Source: CAYLHF01 sp964383365
GTDB lineage: Bacteria > Bacteroidota > Rhodothermia > Rhodothermales > UBA10348
Direction: 5' to 3'
Length of the DNA stretch: 64,000 nucleotides
Assembly: GCA_964383365.1 (NCBI GenBank)
Contig: CAYLHF010000015.1
Location: forward strand, 1 to 64,000
Shown here: positions 52,083 through 61,669 of the stretch, in pieces
Layout: every line of letters begins with the position of its first letter
How positions within the stretch are numbered: the stretch's first letter is position 1
Program-made: the position numbers and the translations under genes
The notes under the pieces: model-generated
What the model saw: the letters and a program-made list of their open reading frames with translations, nothing else
The model's database searches: none
Told to the model about the DNA's origin: nothing

Positions 52083-52670
52083 TTGAAAATTCGAAGTGTA
52101 GAATTTGTTTGCGGAGCACCCTCGGTCGAGGCCATGCCCAAAGACCGCCTCCCTGAAATCGCATTTGTGGGAAGGTCAAATGTGGGTAAGAGCTCGCTGG
52201 TAAACATGTTTCTGCAGCGCCGAAGCATTGCCCGGATCAGTTCTACCCCTGGAAAAACGCAGGAAATCAACTTTTTTCGAATCAACGACCGGTTTTACGT
52301 CGTCGACCTGCCCGGTTTCGGATATGCCAGAGTCAGTAAATCACAAAGAAAACACTGGCAGCAGTTGATCGGAAGATACGTTCTGGAGCGCGAGACGCTG
52401 AGCGTGGTTTTTCAACTCATAGACAGTCGCCATGAGCCTACGGAACTGGACCGTGAGGTCATGCTCCTGCTCAAGGAGAGTCCGGCTTCTCACGTCATCC
52501 TGTTATCCAAATCAGACAAGCTGTCTGGAAATGGCCGGACACAGTCTCGTAGAAGGATGGAGGAGTGTCTGGACTCGCTTCTTCTGGAAGTCCCGGTGAT
52601 CATGACGTCTGCGAAAAAAGGGAGCGGGCGGAATGAAATCGTACAGTGGGTTAATACCCTTCTGGGGTAA
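52083..52670 (+). CDS. engB: Ribosome biogenesis GTPase EngB/YihA
   Basis: 195 aa, TTG start at 52083. GTPase needed for 50S assembly and division. G1 is GRSNVGKSSLVN, G2 is STPGKTQ, G3 is DLPGFGYARV, G4 is LSKSDKL (for NKxD/TKxD) and G5 is TSAKKGSG. The start gives the normal EngB N-terminus (KIRSVEFVCGAP). An 8-bp inverted repeat with a 23-base loop (52023-52030 and 52054-52061) lies just upstream after sucD. Confidence 0.95.
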   Translation: MKIRSVEFVCGAPSVEAMPKDRLPEIAFVGRSNVGKSSLVNMFLQRRSIARISSTPGKTQEINFFRINDRFYVVDLPGFGYARVSKSQRKHWQQLIGRYVLERETLSVVFQLIDSRHEPTELDREVMLLLKESPASHVILLSKSDKLSGNGRTQSRRRMEECLDSLLLEVPVIMTSAKKGSGRNEIVQWVNTLLG

Positions 52671-52715
52671 GCACCGGTCACACACCATATATAGTAACCA
52701 ATTGATCTCCTGACG

Positions 52716-54323
52716 ATGTCCGTACATGCTGAAGCTCCTACCGTCCTGATAACAGATCCGGTCCATCCGGTCTGCAATGAATTATTATTGGCAGCAGGAA
52801 TGAATCCTGTACAGGCTGATGGCAAAAACAGAGAAGGGTTGCTGCAGGTGGTTGCCTCGGCGGATGCCTGGATTATTCGCAGTGGTACCCTAATCGATTC
52901 GGATCTCCTCGACTGTGCCACAAGGCTTCGTGCCATCGGTCGGGCCGGCGTCGGTGTAGACAACGTAGATCTTGAAGCGGCTACGAGACGCGGTGTGCTG
53001 GTGATGAATGCTCCGGCAGGCAATACTATTTCCACTGCCGAACACACGACCACGATGCTTCTGGGGGTGATGCGCAAGATCGCCCGGGCCAATACATCGC
53101 TCAGGAGTGGTGCCTGGGATCGAAAGACATTCACGGGAACAGAAGTTTTCGGAAAGACCCTCGGAATTATCGGTGTTGGAAAAATTGGCCAGGCGGTAGC
53201 CGTCCGGATGCAGTCATTCGGAATGTCGGTAATCGGGCATGATCCCGTGTTGAGTGAGGAAGCTGCCAGGGCACTCGATATCGAACTGCTCGCCGTGGAG
53301 GATGTTTTACGGCGCTCTGACATCATAACGGTACACACCCCATTGACTCCGGAGACGACGGGGCTTTTAAACGAGAGAACGATTGCTCTGTGCAGGCGGG
53401 GGGTCATACTCGTTAACTGTGCGCGGGGGGGGATTATTGACGAAGCCAGCCTGTTGGATGCCCTGGAGTCCGGACACGTTGCCGGAGCGGCTCTCGACGT
53501 GTTCTCCTCCGAACCTCCCACGGACGAGATCAGGACTCTCATCTCCCATCCCCGCGTACTCGCCACGCCGCACATCGCTGCCTCCACCTCGGAGGCACAG
53601 GAAAAGGTCGCCAGGCAGGTAACCGAAGAAGTCATCAAGGCGCTCAGGAATGAACCGGTATTGACGGCTGTTAATGCCATGGCAATTCGGATGGCATCCA
53701 AACCGGAAGTGCGTCCCTACCTCGAATTGGCCGACCGGTTGGCCCAACTCGTCCGACAATTGTTTCCCGAGAAAGCCACGCGGATGGTGCTTTCGTGTAG
53801 GGGCGATGTACCTCACCGGTATCATGACGTACTGAAGGTGGCCGCTTTAAGAGGATACTTGAGTTCGTATACGAATCGGCCCGTGAATCTGGTCAGTGCA
53901 CCTGTTCTCGCGTCAGAACAGGGACTGCGGGCGAGTGTGGAGTTATGCGATGTCGGCGGTCGTCAGAATCGACTGGATATCCGGCTCGAGAATGAGTCGG
54001 CCCAGATGTCTGTGGCCGGTACCGTTTTCGGAGAAGAACAACTCCTCCTGGTTCGAATAGACGATTTTCATATGGATGTCCGACCGGAAGGCCACATTCT
54101 TGTATACCGGAATCATGATCGTCCCGGAGTTTTGGCCGCAGTCGGGGCCATTCTTGCTGGAGAAGGAATCAATATTGCCTCGCTGGCCCTCGGTAGAACG
54201 AAGCCGGGTGCTCTTGCCCTGACGGCTGTTACTATTGATGACGCCGTTTCTGAAGCAGTTTTCACAGCCATTAAGGGGGTAGATGGTATCATAGACGTAA
54301 GGACAGTCGAGATTCCGATATAG
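52716..54323 (+). CDS. serA: D-3-phosphoglycerate dehydrogenase with ACT domain
   Basis: 535 aa, the long type of PGDH. First step of serine synthesis. Substrate and NAD domain: GRAGVGVDNVDLEAATRRGVLV in parts, NTISTAEHTTTMLL, GVGKIGQAVAVRMQ, NCARGGIIDEASL and the catalytic His in ATPHIAASTSEAQ. An intervening (ASB) domain and a C-terminal ACT domain (LVYRNHDRPGVLAAVGAIL; INIASLALGR) follow and would mediate serine feedback. A weak hairpin (54324-54331 with 54349-54356) begins right at the stop. Confidence 0.96.
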   Translation: MSVHAEAPTVLITDPVHPVCNELLLAAGMNPVQADGKNREGLLQVVASADAWIIRSGTLIDSDLLDCATRLRAIGRAGVGVDNVDLEAATRRGVLVMNAPAGNTISTAEHTTTMLLGVMRKIARANTSLRSGAWDRKTFTGTEVFGKTLGIIGVGKIGQAVAVRMQSFGMSVIGHDPVLSEEAARALDIELLAVEDVLRRSDIITVHTPLTPETTGLLNERTIALCRRGVILVNCARGGIIDEASLLDALESGHVAGAALDVFSSEPPTDEIRTLISHPRVLATPHIAASTSEAQEKVARQVTEEVIKALRNEPVLTAVNAMAIRMASKPEVRPYLELADRLAQLVRQLFPEKATRMVLSCRGDVPHRYHDVLKVAALRGYLSSYTNRPVNLVSAPVLASEQGLRASVELCDVGGRQNRLDIRLENESAQMSVAGTVFGEEQLLLVRIDDFHMDVRPEGHILVYRNHDRPGVLAAVGAILAGEGINIASLALGRTKPGALALTAVTIDDAVSEAVFTAIKGVDGIIDVRTVEIPI

Positions 54324-54737
54324 TACCGTGAGAAAGGGGCGAAATCTATCACGGTAAAAGGACGTGCCCCCAACGAATTGTGGTTCATATTCCCTTGACA
54401 AAAGTTAGGAGTGCGTCTATATTGGCAACCCAAATTAGACGTAAAGAACAGTAAAACAGTCAGAAAACGCTTTTGGAAGTAAGCTACAGCATTTCCAAGC
54501 CCACCTTTCAAGTCAAACCTGAGATCAGTCGCGAGCGGTTCGTCCGTTTGTGACCGTAGCTATGTGATGGGGATAATGTGAGAATGGGTATGACTTTTCT
54601 TCTGAATGCTTTCCGATTTCGGAAACTGTCTTTATTGAAAACACATTCGCGTGAGAGCGCGACAGTTATTGTGCTGTGAATGTCGCAGTACATCTATTTC
54701 AGCCACACAACATATCATACACAAGAGGAGGTAGCTT
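54324..54737 (+). promoter_or_regulatory. Long leader region before the TonB receptor
   Basis: A 414-base gene-free region. It holds the weak hairpin after serA, a strong promoter at 54395-54423 and a leader of roughly 300 bases to the ATG at 54738. No known riboswitch or sRNA was recognised. The leader is A/T-richer than the surroundings, contains short stems such as tttccgatttcggaaa near 54608-54623, and ends with aagaggaggtag before the start. Confidence 0.5.
54395..54423 (+). promoter_or_regulatory. Strong sigma70-like promoter for the TonB receptor gene
   Basis: ttgaca (54395-54400) is a perfect -35 and tatatt (54418-54423) a 5-of-6 -10 with exactly 17 bases between. Start near 54430. 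It matches the promoter proposed for the microcompartment genes. Confidence 0.65.
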
Positions 54738-57700
54738 ATGTTACGCAAATGGGGCATGGTCGTATTCATGCTGCTAGCTGCGCCCGCCTTTGTCTTTGCC
54801 CAGAACACGGGTAAGATATACGGCGTTGTGACCGATGCAGATACCGGGGACACATTACCCGGTGCCAGTGTCGTTGTCACGGGCACAAGCCTGGGTACGA
54901 TCACCGACGTCGATGGTAAATACTTTATCATCGGTGTGCCGGTTGGCGCCTATGACGTGCAAGCTTCTTTCGTTGGATATCAGACCGCGACGCGAGCGGG
55001 CGTTGACGTGAGTACAGGCTACTCGCAGGAAGTCAACTTCTCACTCGCAGCCGGTGTGGAACTCGACGAAATCATTGTGGAATACGAGCGTCCGCTCATT
55101 CAAAAGGACGCTATCGGTGTTCCGAAGATTGTATCTTCTGAGGAAATCGTAAACCTGCCGGTTCGCGGCGCGGCGAATGTTGCCAAGATTCAGGCCGGTG
55201 TTGCCAGTCAGGAAGGATCAGGGGCACTCAACATTCGAGGCGGACGTGGATCGGAAGTCACGTTTTTCATCGACGGTGTTAAAGTCGTCGGATCTGCTTC
55301 ACTCCCGCAGTCGGCGATCCAGGAACAGGAGATGGTGATCGGAAATATCTCGGCCCGCTACGGCGACGCGATGTCCGGTATCATCAACATCACGACCAAA
55401 TCGGGCGCTCGCAAGTTTTTCGGATCGTTCGAAGGCGTTACGTCTGAATCGCTCGATGACTTCGGCTACAACCTGGCGTCTGTCGCACTTGGTGGACCAC
55501 TCGTTGGTGACAAGGTCAACTTCTTCTTCGCCGGAGAATTCACGGACCAGGGTGATCGGAATCCTCGCGCTGTAGGTCAGCTTCGTGTCGACGATGCGCT
55601 GATCTCCAAGCTGCAGGAAGCTCCGGTAGCCATGTCCGGATTTGACGCGGACGGGAACACGGTTTATCTGCCTGTTTCGAGAAATCTAGCCAGTGGCGCC
55701 ACGCTTCCGGTTGATGATGCGGGGAACGTCGTTGTTTCAGGCGGCGTGATTACGGCGAGCGACGGTACGACCATTGCTGTGCCTGACGGTGTCGATCCGG
55801 CAACGATCAACTTCGACCTGATCGAGACGGCCGCGACGCTTGGCCCGAACGATTTCAAACTGAAGGACGGCAAGCGATCGAACGAAAGCACGAACACGTC
55901 GCTGACGGGTAACTTCACGTTCAGTGTGATGGAAGACGCCCGCCTTCGTCTGGGCGGTCGATTCGTCGATCAGAACTGGCAGGGCATCAGCGACCGGGAT
56001 GTCATTTTTGCTCCTGAGAACTTCACGGAGAGTGATCGTCAGGATGTCCAGTTCTTCGGAACGTGGACCCACTACCTGTCGAATTCGACGTTCTACCAGT
56101 TGCAGTTTGACTACACGGACCGGACTGGTAAGAACTTTGATCCTCGTTTCGGCGATTCGAGAGGAGCCGTTCTCGGCTATTCGGATCTCGAAAGCGATGC
56201 GTCTGCTGTCATTCGTGGATACAAGAATCTTTCGTTCACGAACGAGACTCGTGTGGATGCCAATGGCGATCAGTTCACGGTCAAAGTACCGACCTACACG
56301 TACAGGTACGACGACGGCGTGAATCCGAATTCGGAGACCATCGCGCGTCTGGTTTCGCCTCCGGGCGGCTCGGGACCTCCGGGATATTTCCAGTTCCACA
56401 ACACGCAGCTTCGTTTCACCGCGACGGCGACAACCCAGATCGGTCTCCATCAGTTGGAGTTCGGTGGGGAGTTCGAACAGCGGACGAATCGTAGCTATAG
56501 TGTAAGTGGTCGGTCGATTTCACGTTTCGTTCAGGATGCAGATGGCGCCGAAAACCTCGCCACCGGCGAAGTGGGTGTCACCTCGTTCGACCAGCTCACG
56601 TGGACACAGCTCGAGAACCGTGTCGGTTACACGGGGTATAATTTCCGCGGCGACCAGGAGGTTGACACGGAAGACCTGAATGCCTTCGTGAACGACATCG
56701 GCGGCGACGAGGCGTATAATGTTGCGCCGCACGAGCCGATCTACTACGGTGGTTATGTACAGGACAAGATCGAGTTCAGGGACATCGTCCTGAACCTGGG
56801 TCTCCGCGTTGATGTCTTTGACAACAACACGCGTATACTGGCCGATCGCTTCGCTCGTCTTCCCGTCGAGCGTGCAGGCGAACTTGGACTTGCCAGCGGC
56901 GCAATCGGTTCTGATTATGCCGTGTACTTCCAGGGCAGCAATGTCGCCGGCTATCGTGACCTGGATGGCAACTTCTATGATGCCAACGGCCAGCAGGTAC
57001 AGTCGGGTGTGATTCTTCTTTCCGGTGCCAAACCGAACCAGAAGAGCGGTCTCGTGACCGAAGGCGTGTACAAGGACTACAAACCACAGGTCACGGTCAT
57101 GCCTCGTATCGGCGTGAGTTTCCCGGTCACCGACCAGGCACTCTTTTTCGCCCGCTACGGAGTCGTCGCACAGCGCCCGTCGAGTAACAACTTCTCGTCA
57201 CTCAAGACGCTCTCTGGTTCCACCGGTAGGATCAACAACACCGCGTTGGAGCCTGAAGAGACGACAGAGTACGAACTCGGATTCCGGCAGAGAGTCGGCG
57301 CCCGTTCGGCCCTCACGATCTCCGGATTTTTCCGGCAGATCAAGAAGTTGGTGGAACTCGACGAGTTCTTCACTTCCTATCCGCAGGGTTACTCGACGTT
57401 CTTCAACAAGGACTTCGGAACGGTTAAGGGTTTTGAGCTCAACTTCGACCTTCGCAGGACGAATCATGTCGCTCTGAATGCCAACTACACGATGTCCTTC
57501 GCGCAGGGATCTGGTTCGAGTTCGACGACGACGTCGACGATCGTTTGGATCGACGAAACGCCTCCGAACTTCATCAGCCCGCTTGATTTCGATCAGCGTC
57601 ATATCCTGAACATCTCTTTTGACTATCGTCTTGGAGAAGGTGAAGGTCCGACGATCATGGGAAGCAAGCTGCTCCAGAATATGGGAATCAACATTCTGGG

Positions 57701-58097
57701 TAGGGCAAGTTCTGGACGGCCGTACACGCCGCAGCGCGAACCCTTCAGCCAGATTGAGTCGAAAGCTCCGATCCCTTCAGGGGGCATCAACAGCGATCGT
57801 ATTCCCTGGTCGAGTGGAATCGATATTCGAGTCGACCGTAAGTTCGCGATCGGAGCTCGTTCTTCGCTCTCCGCATTTGTCTGGGTCCAGAATCTGCTGG
57901 ATACGGATAATACGCAGGGCGTATGGCGCGCGACCGGTATTCCGGACGATGACGGCTTCCTCGCGACAGCGGGTGGTTCGCAGTTCCTGGGCGGTCAGCT
58001 CTCGTCTGCAGAACCTCTCTATCGTCACAGGAATCGCCGACTCGGAAACTTTGGTATTCCGCGTCTGACACGCGTTGGTGTACGGCTTGACTTCTGA
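54738..58097 (+). CDS. TonB-dependent outer-membrane receptor with carboxypeptidase-like domain
   Basis: 1119 aa. Signal peptide (VVFMLLAAPAFVFAQ), then a carboxypeptidase regulatory-like domain (GKIYGVVTDADTGDTLPGAS, IIGVPVGAYDVQASFVGYQ), a plug domain (LNIRGGRGSEVTFFIDGVKV, ISARYGDAMSGIINITTKSG) and a long beta-barrel ending TRVGVRLDF. SusC/CirA-like importer energised by TonB; substrate unknown, and no SusD partner follows. Strong ribosome-binding site (gaggagg) and strong promoter suggest high expression. The next two genes form an outer-membrane cluster with it. Confidence 0.95.
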   Translation: MLRKWGMVVFMLLAAPAFVFAQNTGKIYGVVTDADTGDTLPGASVVVTGTSLGTITDVDGKYFIIGVPVGAYDVQASFVGYQTATRAGVDVSTGYSQEVNFSLAAGVELDEIIVEYERPLIQKDAIGVPKIVSSEEIVNLPVRGAANVAKIQAGVASQEGSGALNIRGGRGSEVTFFIDGVKVVGSASLPQSAIQEQEMVIGNISARYGDAMSGIINITTKSGARKFFGSFEGVTSESLDDFGYNLASVALGGPLVGDKVNFFFAGEFTDQGDRNPRAVGQLRVDDALISKLQEAPVAMSGFDADGNTVYLPVSRNLASGATLPVDDAGNVVVSGGVITASDGTTIAVPDGVDPATINFDLIETAATLGPNDFKLKDGKRSNESTNTSLTGNFTFSVMEDARLRLGGRFVDQNWQGISDRDVIFAPENFTESDRQDVQFFGTWTHYLSNSTFYQLQFDYTDRTGKNFDPRFGDSRGAVLGYSDLESDASAVIRGYKNLSFTNETRVDANGDQFTVKVPTYTYRYDDGVNPNSETIARLVSPPGGSGPPGYFQFHNTQLRFTATATTQIGLHQLEFGGEFEQRTNRSYSVSGRSISRFVQDADGAENLATGEVGVTSFDQLTWTQLENRVGYTGYNFRGDQEVDTEDLNAFVNDIGGDEAYNVAPHEPIYYGGYVQDKIEFRDIVLNLGLRVDVFDNNTRILADRFARLPVERAGELGLASGAIGSDYAVYFQGSNVAGYRDLDGNFYDANGQQVQSGVILLSGAKPNQKSGLVTEGVYKDYKPQVTVMPRIGVSFPVTDQALFFARYGVVAQRPSSNNFSSLKTLSGSTGRINNTALEPEETTEYELGFRQRVGARSALTISGFFRQIKKLVELDEFFTSYPQGYSTFFNKDFGTVKGFELNFDLRRTNHVALNANYTMSFAQGSGSSSTTTSTIVWIDETPPNFISPLDFDQRHILNISFDYRLGEGEGPTIMGSKLLQNMGINILGRASSGRPYTPQREPFSQIESKAPIPSGGINSDRIPWSSGIDIRVDRKFAIGARSSLSAFVWVQNLLDTDNTQGVWRATGIPDDDGFLATAGGSQFLGGQLSSAEPLYRHRNRRLGNFGIPRLTRVGVRLDF

Positions 58098-58113
58098 TTT
58101 TGATGGCTTCTTC

Positions 58114-58147
58114 GTGGGAGGTAGACTTCATCAAGTCTACCTCCCAC
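58114..58147 (+). terminator. Perfect 15-bp hairpin after the TonB receptor
   Basis: Arms 58114-58128 and 58133-58147 are perfectly complementary around catc. No T-run. It may end most receptor transcripts while allowing some readthrough into the next gene, 38 bases downstream. Confidence 0.65.
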
Positions 58148-58208
58148 TGTGAGCCTCTTTATCAGAACGAGATAGCAGTTCATATTGACCGAAATGCACG
58201 GATTGATT

Positions 58209-61200
58209 ATGCACTACAGAAAATTTAGTCTACTACTGGTTGTCGCTTTCGTCGGTCTGGTGGGAATTCCCGCCCAGGCCCAGACGATCGGCAACTGTGA
58301 GCCGGCCATCGGCCAGACATTTCTGGATATCAACAATGTTCGCGCTACCATTTACAACAATGGTAACTTGTTCTGGCGCGGCGCTGCTAATGTCTATGAA
58401 GTACCGAAAGGGAGTGGTCTTAACGCCATTTTCGCCTCGGGTATCTGGATGGGTGGTCAGGTCGCCGGACAGCTCAGGCTGGCTGGCTCGACCTATGGTC
58501 CTTACGAATTCTGGGCAGGCCCGTTGAATGACGACGGTACACCGCCAGCATCATGCTCTCCTTACGACCGCGTGTGGCGCGTCGCCAAGGAAGACGTGGT
58601 GGGTTATAACGGATCCGGAATCGCCACACCTGACCTTCAGGACTGGCCGACAGGACTCGGAGCTCCGACGCTCGATGCGAATGGAGATCCGATCGATCTG
58701 ACGAGTCAGCCGCTGGCCAGTCGTGTGAACCGGAAAATTAATCTTGCGGCCGGAGAGCGACCGGACATCCTGGGTGACCAGATGGCCTGGTGGATCAACA
58801 ATGACCGCGGTAATCAGCACAATCGTACGACGACGCCTCCAATGGGTGTTGAGGTCCACGGTTCTGCGTTCGCTTTCAACACGTCTGGAGCGATCGGAAA
58901 CGTGACCTTCTACAAATACCGCATATTCTACAAAGGCTCCACGCCGCTGGAGAATACGTACATGGGTATTTTCTCTGATCCCGATCTCGGGGCAGCGTTT
59001 GACGATTACGTCGGATCGGATACGACCCGTGGTATCGGATATGTCTATAACGCCGATAACGATGACGATGGCAACTACGGTGCCAACGTTCCGGCCACCG
59101 GTTACGACTTCTTCCAGGGCCCGCTCGTCAATACCAATGGTATCGATGACAACGGCGATGGACAGGTCGACGAAGACAATGAGCGTCTGAAAATGACTGC
59201 CTTTGTGTTCTACAACAATGGTGGTGGTGTACAGGGAGATCCGGGTAACGGAGATGACATGTATAATTACATGCAGGCTCGTTGGAGAGACGGTCAGCGT
59301 ATCACGTTCGGTGGTGACGGTCGAAACTTCTCCAATATCCCGACCAACTTCATGTATCCGGGCGATCCTCCGGGATTCTGGACGGAGTTCGATTCTGATG
59401 GAAGCGGTACGTCAATCGCGCCTGCTGACCGTCGTTTCGTGCTTGCAACCGGACCGTTCACGATTAATCCTCAGGATGAGCAGACGCTCGTCTATGGAAT
59501 CGTGACCAGCTTCGGCGGCGACAACCTGGCTTCCGTTGTGAAGATGAAGGAAGATGATGCACTCGCTCAGGCGGTGTTTGACATCAACTTCCAGTTGCCT
59601 TCGCCTCCGGCCGGTCCTCGTGTTACGACGACGTTGGATGACGGTGCTGTCCTTCTCGAATGGGGCTACATCGCGTCAGACAATAACTTCCTGGACGGGT
59701 ATCATGTTGTCGATCCGCTGCTGTCATCTGATGTGACGGACAACGATTATAACTTTGAGGGTTATAACGTATACCAGTTCGAAGATGCCGGTGATCAGGA
59801 GGGTAAGATAATCGCGGTTTATGACGCAGTGAATGGTGTCCAACGTGTGATCGAAGGCCAGGGACTCACGTTCCTCACGGCTGACGGTACGGATTCGGGT
59901 ATCGCTCACTCCCATCTGGTATCAGGACTGACGAATTACAAGACGTATTTCTTCGGAGTTCAGGCGTACGCATACAATGCAACGTCAGGACAGAAGGTAT
60001 ACGCCGGTCCAATTACGAAAGTCAGCATCCGTCCTACCAAGACGGATAAGATTCTTTCCGAAGACGCCATTGCTGCTGCGGCAACGGCTGGATCCGATAT
60101 TTCGTCGACCAAGGGAGCATCCAATGTCGGTAACGGAGATGTAACCGTGAACGTGGTGAATCCAGCGGCCGTAACGGGTCATGCATACAAAGTCGAGTTT
60201 GCGAAAACCGAGTTGGATGCGGGTACTGTTCCTGTCGTCGTAGAGACGCTCGAAGAGGGCGCTCGCGTCGATGATCGCAAACCGGTTGAGACGGCTAAGG
60301 GTGCCGGCGCTGCGAGCGTAATCACGTACAGCGTTACGGACACGGATGCCGGAACGGTTGTCTTTGATGGTTCCGCTGCGGCGCAGATCACAGGACAGCC
60401 GACTCCCGAGCGTCCCGACGTGATGTCGTTTGACGGACTTTCACTCAATGTGAAGGGCGCGCCGAATGATTGGCTGGCATTCCTTGCTACGGCCAACGCG
60501 GCAGGTCCGATCGATCCGCCGGTAGGAGCGGCAGCGGACTTCCAGGGATTCCCGGTACCTAACCGTGCAGGAAGCAGCCAGCAGGTTGGTGCCGGTAGAT
60601 GGTTCATCGCCACAGGTGGCGACGGATCGTCACGCGGACCTTACAGTGTCTTCCTGACGCGCTCTATGCGGCGTGGTTGGAGCAATGTCGTTCCGTTTGA
60701 TTTCGAAATCCGGTTCACGGCTCGAGGTAGCAAGAACTACGACCGATTCTTCTCCGGATGTCTCGATCCTTCGTTCGGCGACGTGCCATTCGAGCTCTGG
60801 AATACAGGTATCGCAACCAAAGACGACCCGAGCGATGATTACCGGATGATACCGGCCGTTATCGACTGGGAAAGCAATGGATGGGGAACGCAGGTATTCG
60901 ACAGCGAGACTTCGGGTGGGCCCAATGATCCCGAAAGCGACTGGATCTACTGGTTCATGCCGGTTGACACGTCACCTGGTGAAGCCGGTTACGATGCATG
61001 GGCCGCCGCAGCAGACGGTGGCGATTGCGACAGCCAGTTGGGTCCCGAGGTCATGTCCCGGTTTGTGTTTGTGAACTGGAACGGCGGTGATGTGACTGCT
61101 GTACCATTCGTAACCAATCAGGAGATTCCCGAAGAGGGAAGTATCTTCCGTCTGGAGTCCACGAAGCCAAACCAGCCGGGCGACACGTTCGCGTTCAGTG

Positions 61201-61562
61201 CGGCCGGTCTCGGTGCTCGTGACATGACTAACGCTGAGGCAGCACTTGCCGTGAAGGAGATCGGTATTGTTCCGAATCCTTACAAGGGCTCGTCGGCTTA
61301 TGAAGTCAGTCAGTTGACGGACGAAGTTCGTTTCACCAATATGCCAAATCAGGCGACCATCCGTGTATTCACACTGAACGGTACGCTCATCAGAACAATG
61401 GTTAAGAACAGCCCTGATCGGTCGTTCTCCTGGGATCTAACAACCGAGGAAACGCTGCCGATCTCAAGTGGCATGTATCTGATCCATGTTGAAACCCCTG
61501 CGGGTGAACAGATTCTGAAGTTTGGTGTCATCAAAAAACGAGTACAACTCAACGCTTTCTAG
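58209..61562 (+). CDS. Very large secreted protein with type IX-like C-terminal domain
   Basis: 1117 aa from ATG 58209, which begins a good signal peptide (KFSLLLVVAFVGLVGIPAQAQ); ATG 58194 and TTG 58185 are also in frame. The body is Asp/Asn/Gly-rich and beta-predicted, with a calcium-loop-like segment NGIDDNGDGQVDEDNE and FnIII-like stretches (ITKVSIRPTKTDK; TSGQKVYAGP). The last 95 residues (IGIVPNPYKGSSAYE, TIRVFTLNGTLIRTM, SGMYLIHVETPAGEQILKFGVIK) follow the type A sorting/FlgD-like pattern of T9SS cargo. Function unknown. It lies between the TonB receptor and a PorV-like protein. Confidence 0.8.
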   Translation: MHYRKFSLLLVVAFVGLVGIPAQAQTIGNCEPAIGQTFLDINNVRATIYNNGNLFWRGAANVYEVPKGSGLNAIFASGIWMGGQVAGQLRLAGSTYGPYEFWAGPLNDDGTPPASCSPYDRVWRVAKEDVVGYNGSGIATPDLQDWPTGLGAPTLDANGDPIDLTSQPLASRVNRKINLAAGERPDILGDQMAWWINNDRGNQHNRTTTPPMGVEVHGSAFAFNTSGAIGNVTFYKYRIFYKGSTPLENTYMGIFSDPDLGAAFDDYVGSDTTRGIGYVYNADNDDDGNYGANVPATGYDFFQGPLVNTNGIDDNGDGQVDEDNERLKMTAFVFYNNGGGVQGDPGNGDDMYNYMQARWRDGQRITFGGDGRNFSNIPTNFMYPGDPPGFWTEFDSDGSGTSIAPADRRFVLATGPFTINPQDEQTLVYGIVTSFGGDNLASVVKMKEDDALAQAVFDINFQLPSPPAGPRVTTTLDDGAVLLEWGYIASDNNFLDGYHVVDPLLSSDVTDNDYNFEGYNVYQFEDAGDQEGKIIAVYDAVNGVQRVIEGQGLTFLTADGTDSGIAHSHLVSGLTNYKTYFFGVQAYAYNATSGQKVYAGPITKVSIRPTKTDKILSEDAIAAAATAGSDISSTKGASNVGNGDVTVNVVNPAAVTGHAYKVEFAKTELDAGTVPVVVETLEEGARVDDRKPVETAKGAGAASVITYSVTDTDAGTVVFDGSAAAQITGQPTPERPDVMSFDGLSLNVKGAPNDWLAFLATANAAGPIDPPVGAAADFQGFPVPNRAGSSQQVGAGRWFIATGGDGSSRGPYSVFLTRSMRRGWSNVVPFDFEIRFTARGSKNYDRFFSGCLDPSFGDVPFELWNTGIATKDDPSDDYRMIPAVIDWESNGWGTQVFDSETSGGPNDPESDWIYWFMPVDTSPGEAGYDAWAAAADGGDCDSQLGPEVMSRFVFVNWNGGDVTAVPFVTNQEIPEEGSIFRLESTKPNQPGDTFAFSAAGLGARDMTNAEAALAVKEIGIVPNPYKGSSAYEVSQLTDEVRFTNMPNQATIRVFTLNGTLIRTMVKNSPDRSFSWDLTTEETLPISSGMYLIHVETPAGEQILKFGVIKKRVQLNAF

Positions 61563-61669
61563 GTTGAATGCGGCGATGGGCGCGTCGGCAGATGCCGACG
61601 CGTTCAGAGCCGAAACTGTACACGACTATGACACATAACCCGAAAATGAGTACACGGAGGACAATAAAG

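Noticed and set aside
52490..53701. 403-aa open frame on the minus strand inside serA
   Set aside because: It is antisense to a full-length, motif-complete serA, is Ser/Arg-rich with no domain, and arises from the GC bias of the third codon position.
54430..54737. Cobalamin riboswitch before the TonB receptor
   Set aside because: agtcagaaaacgc weakly resembles part of a B12 box, but the other conserved elements and long-range pairing were not found.
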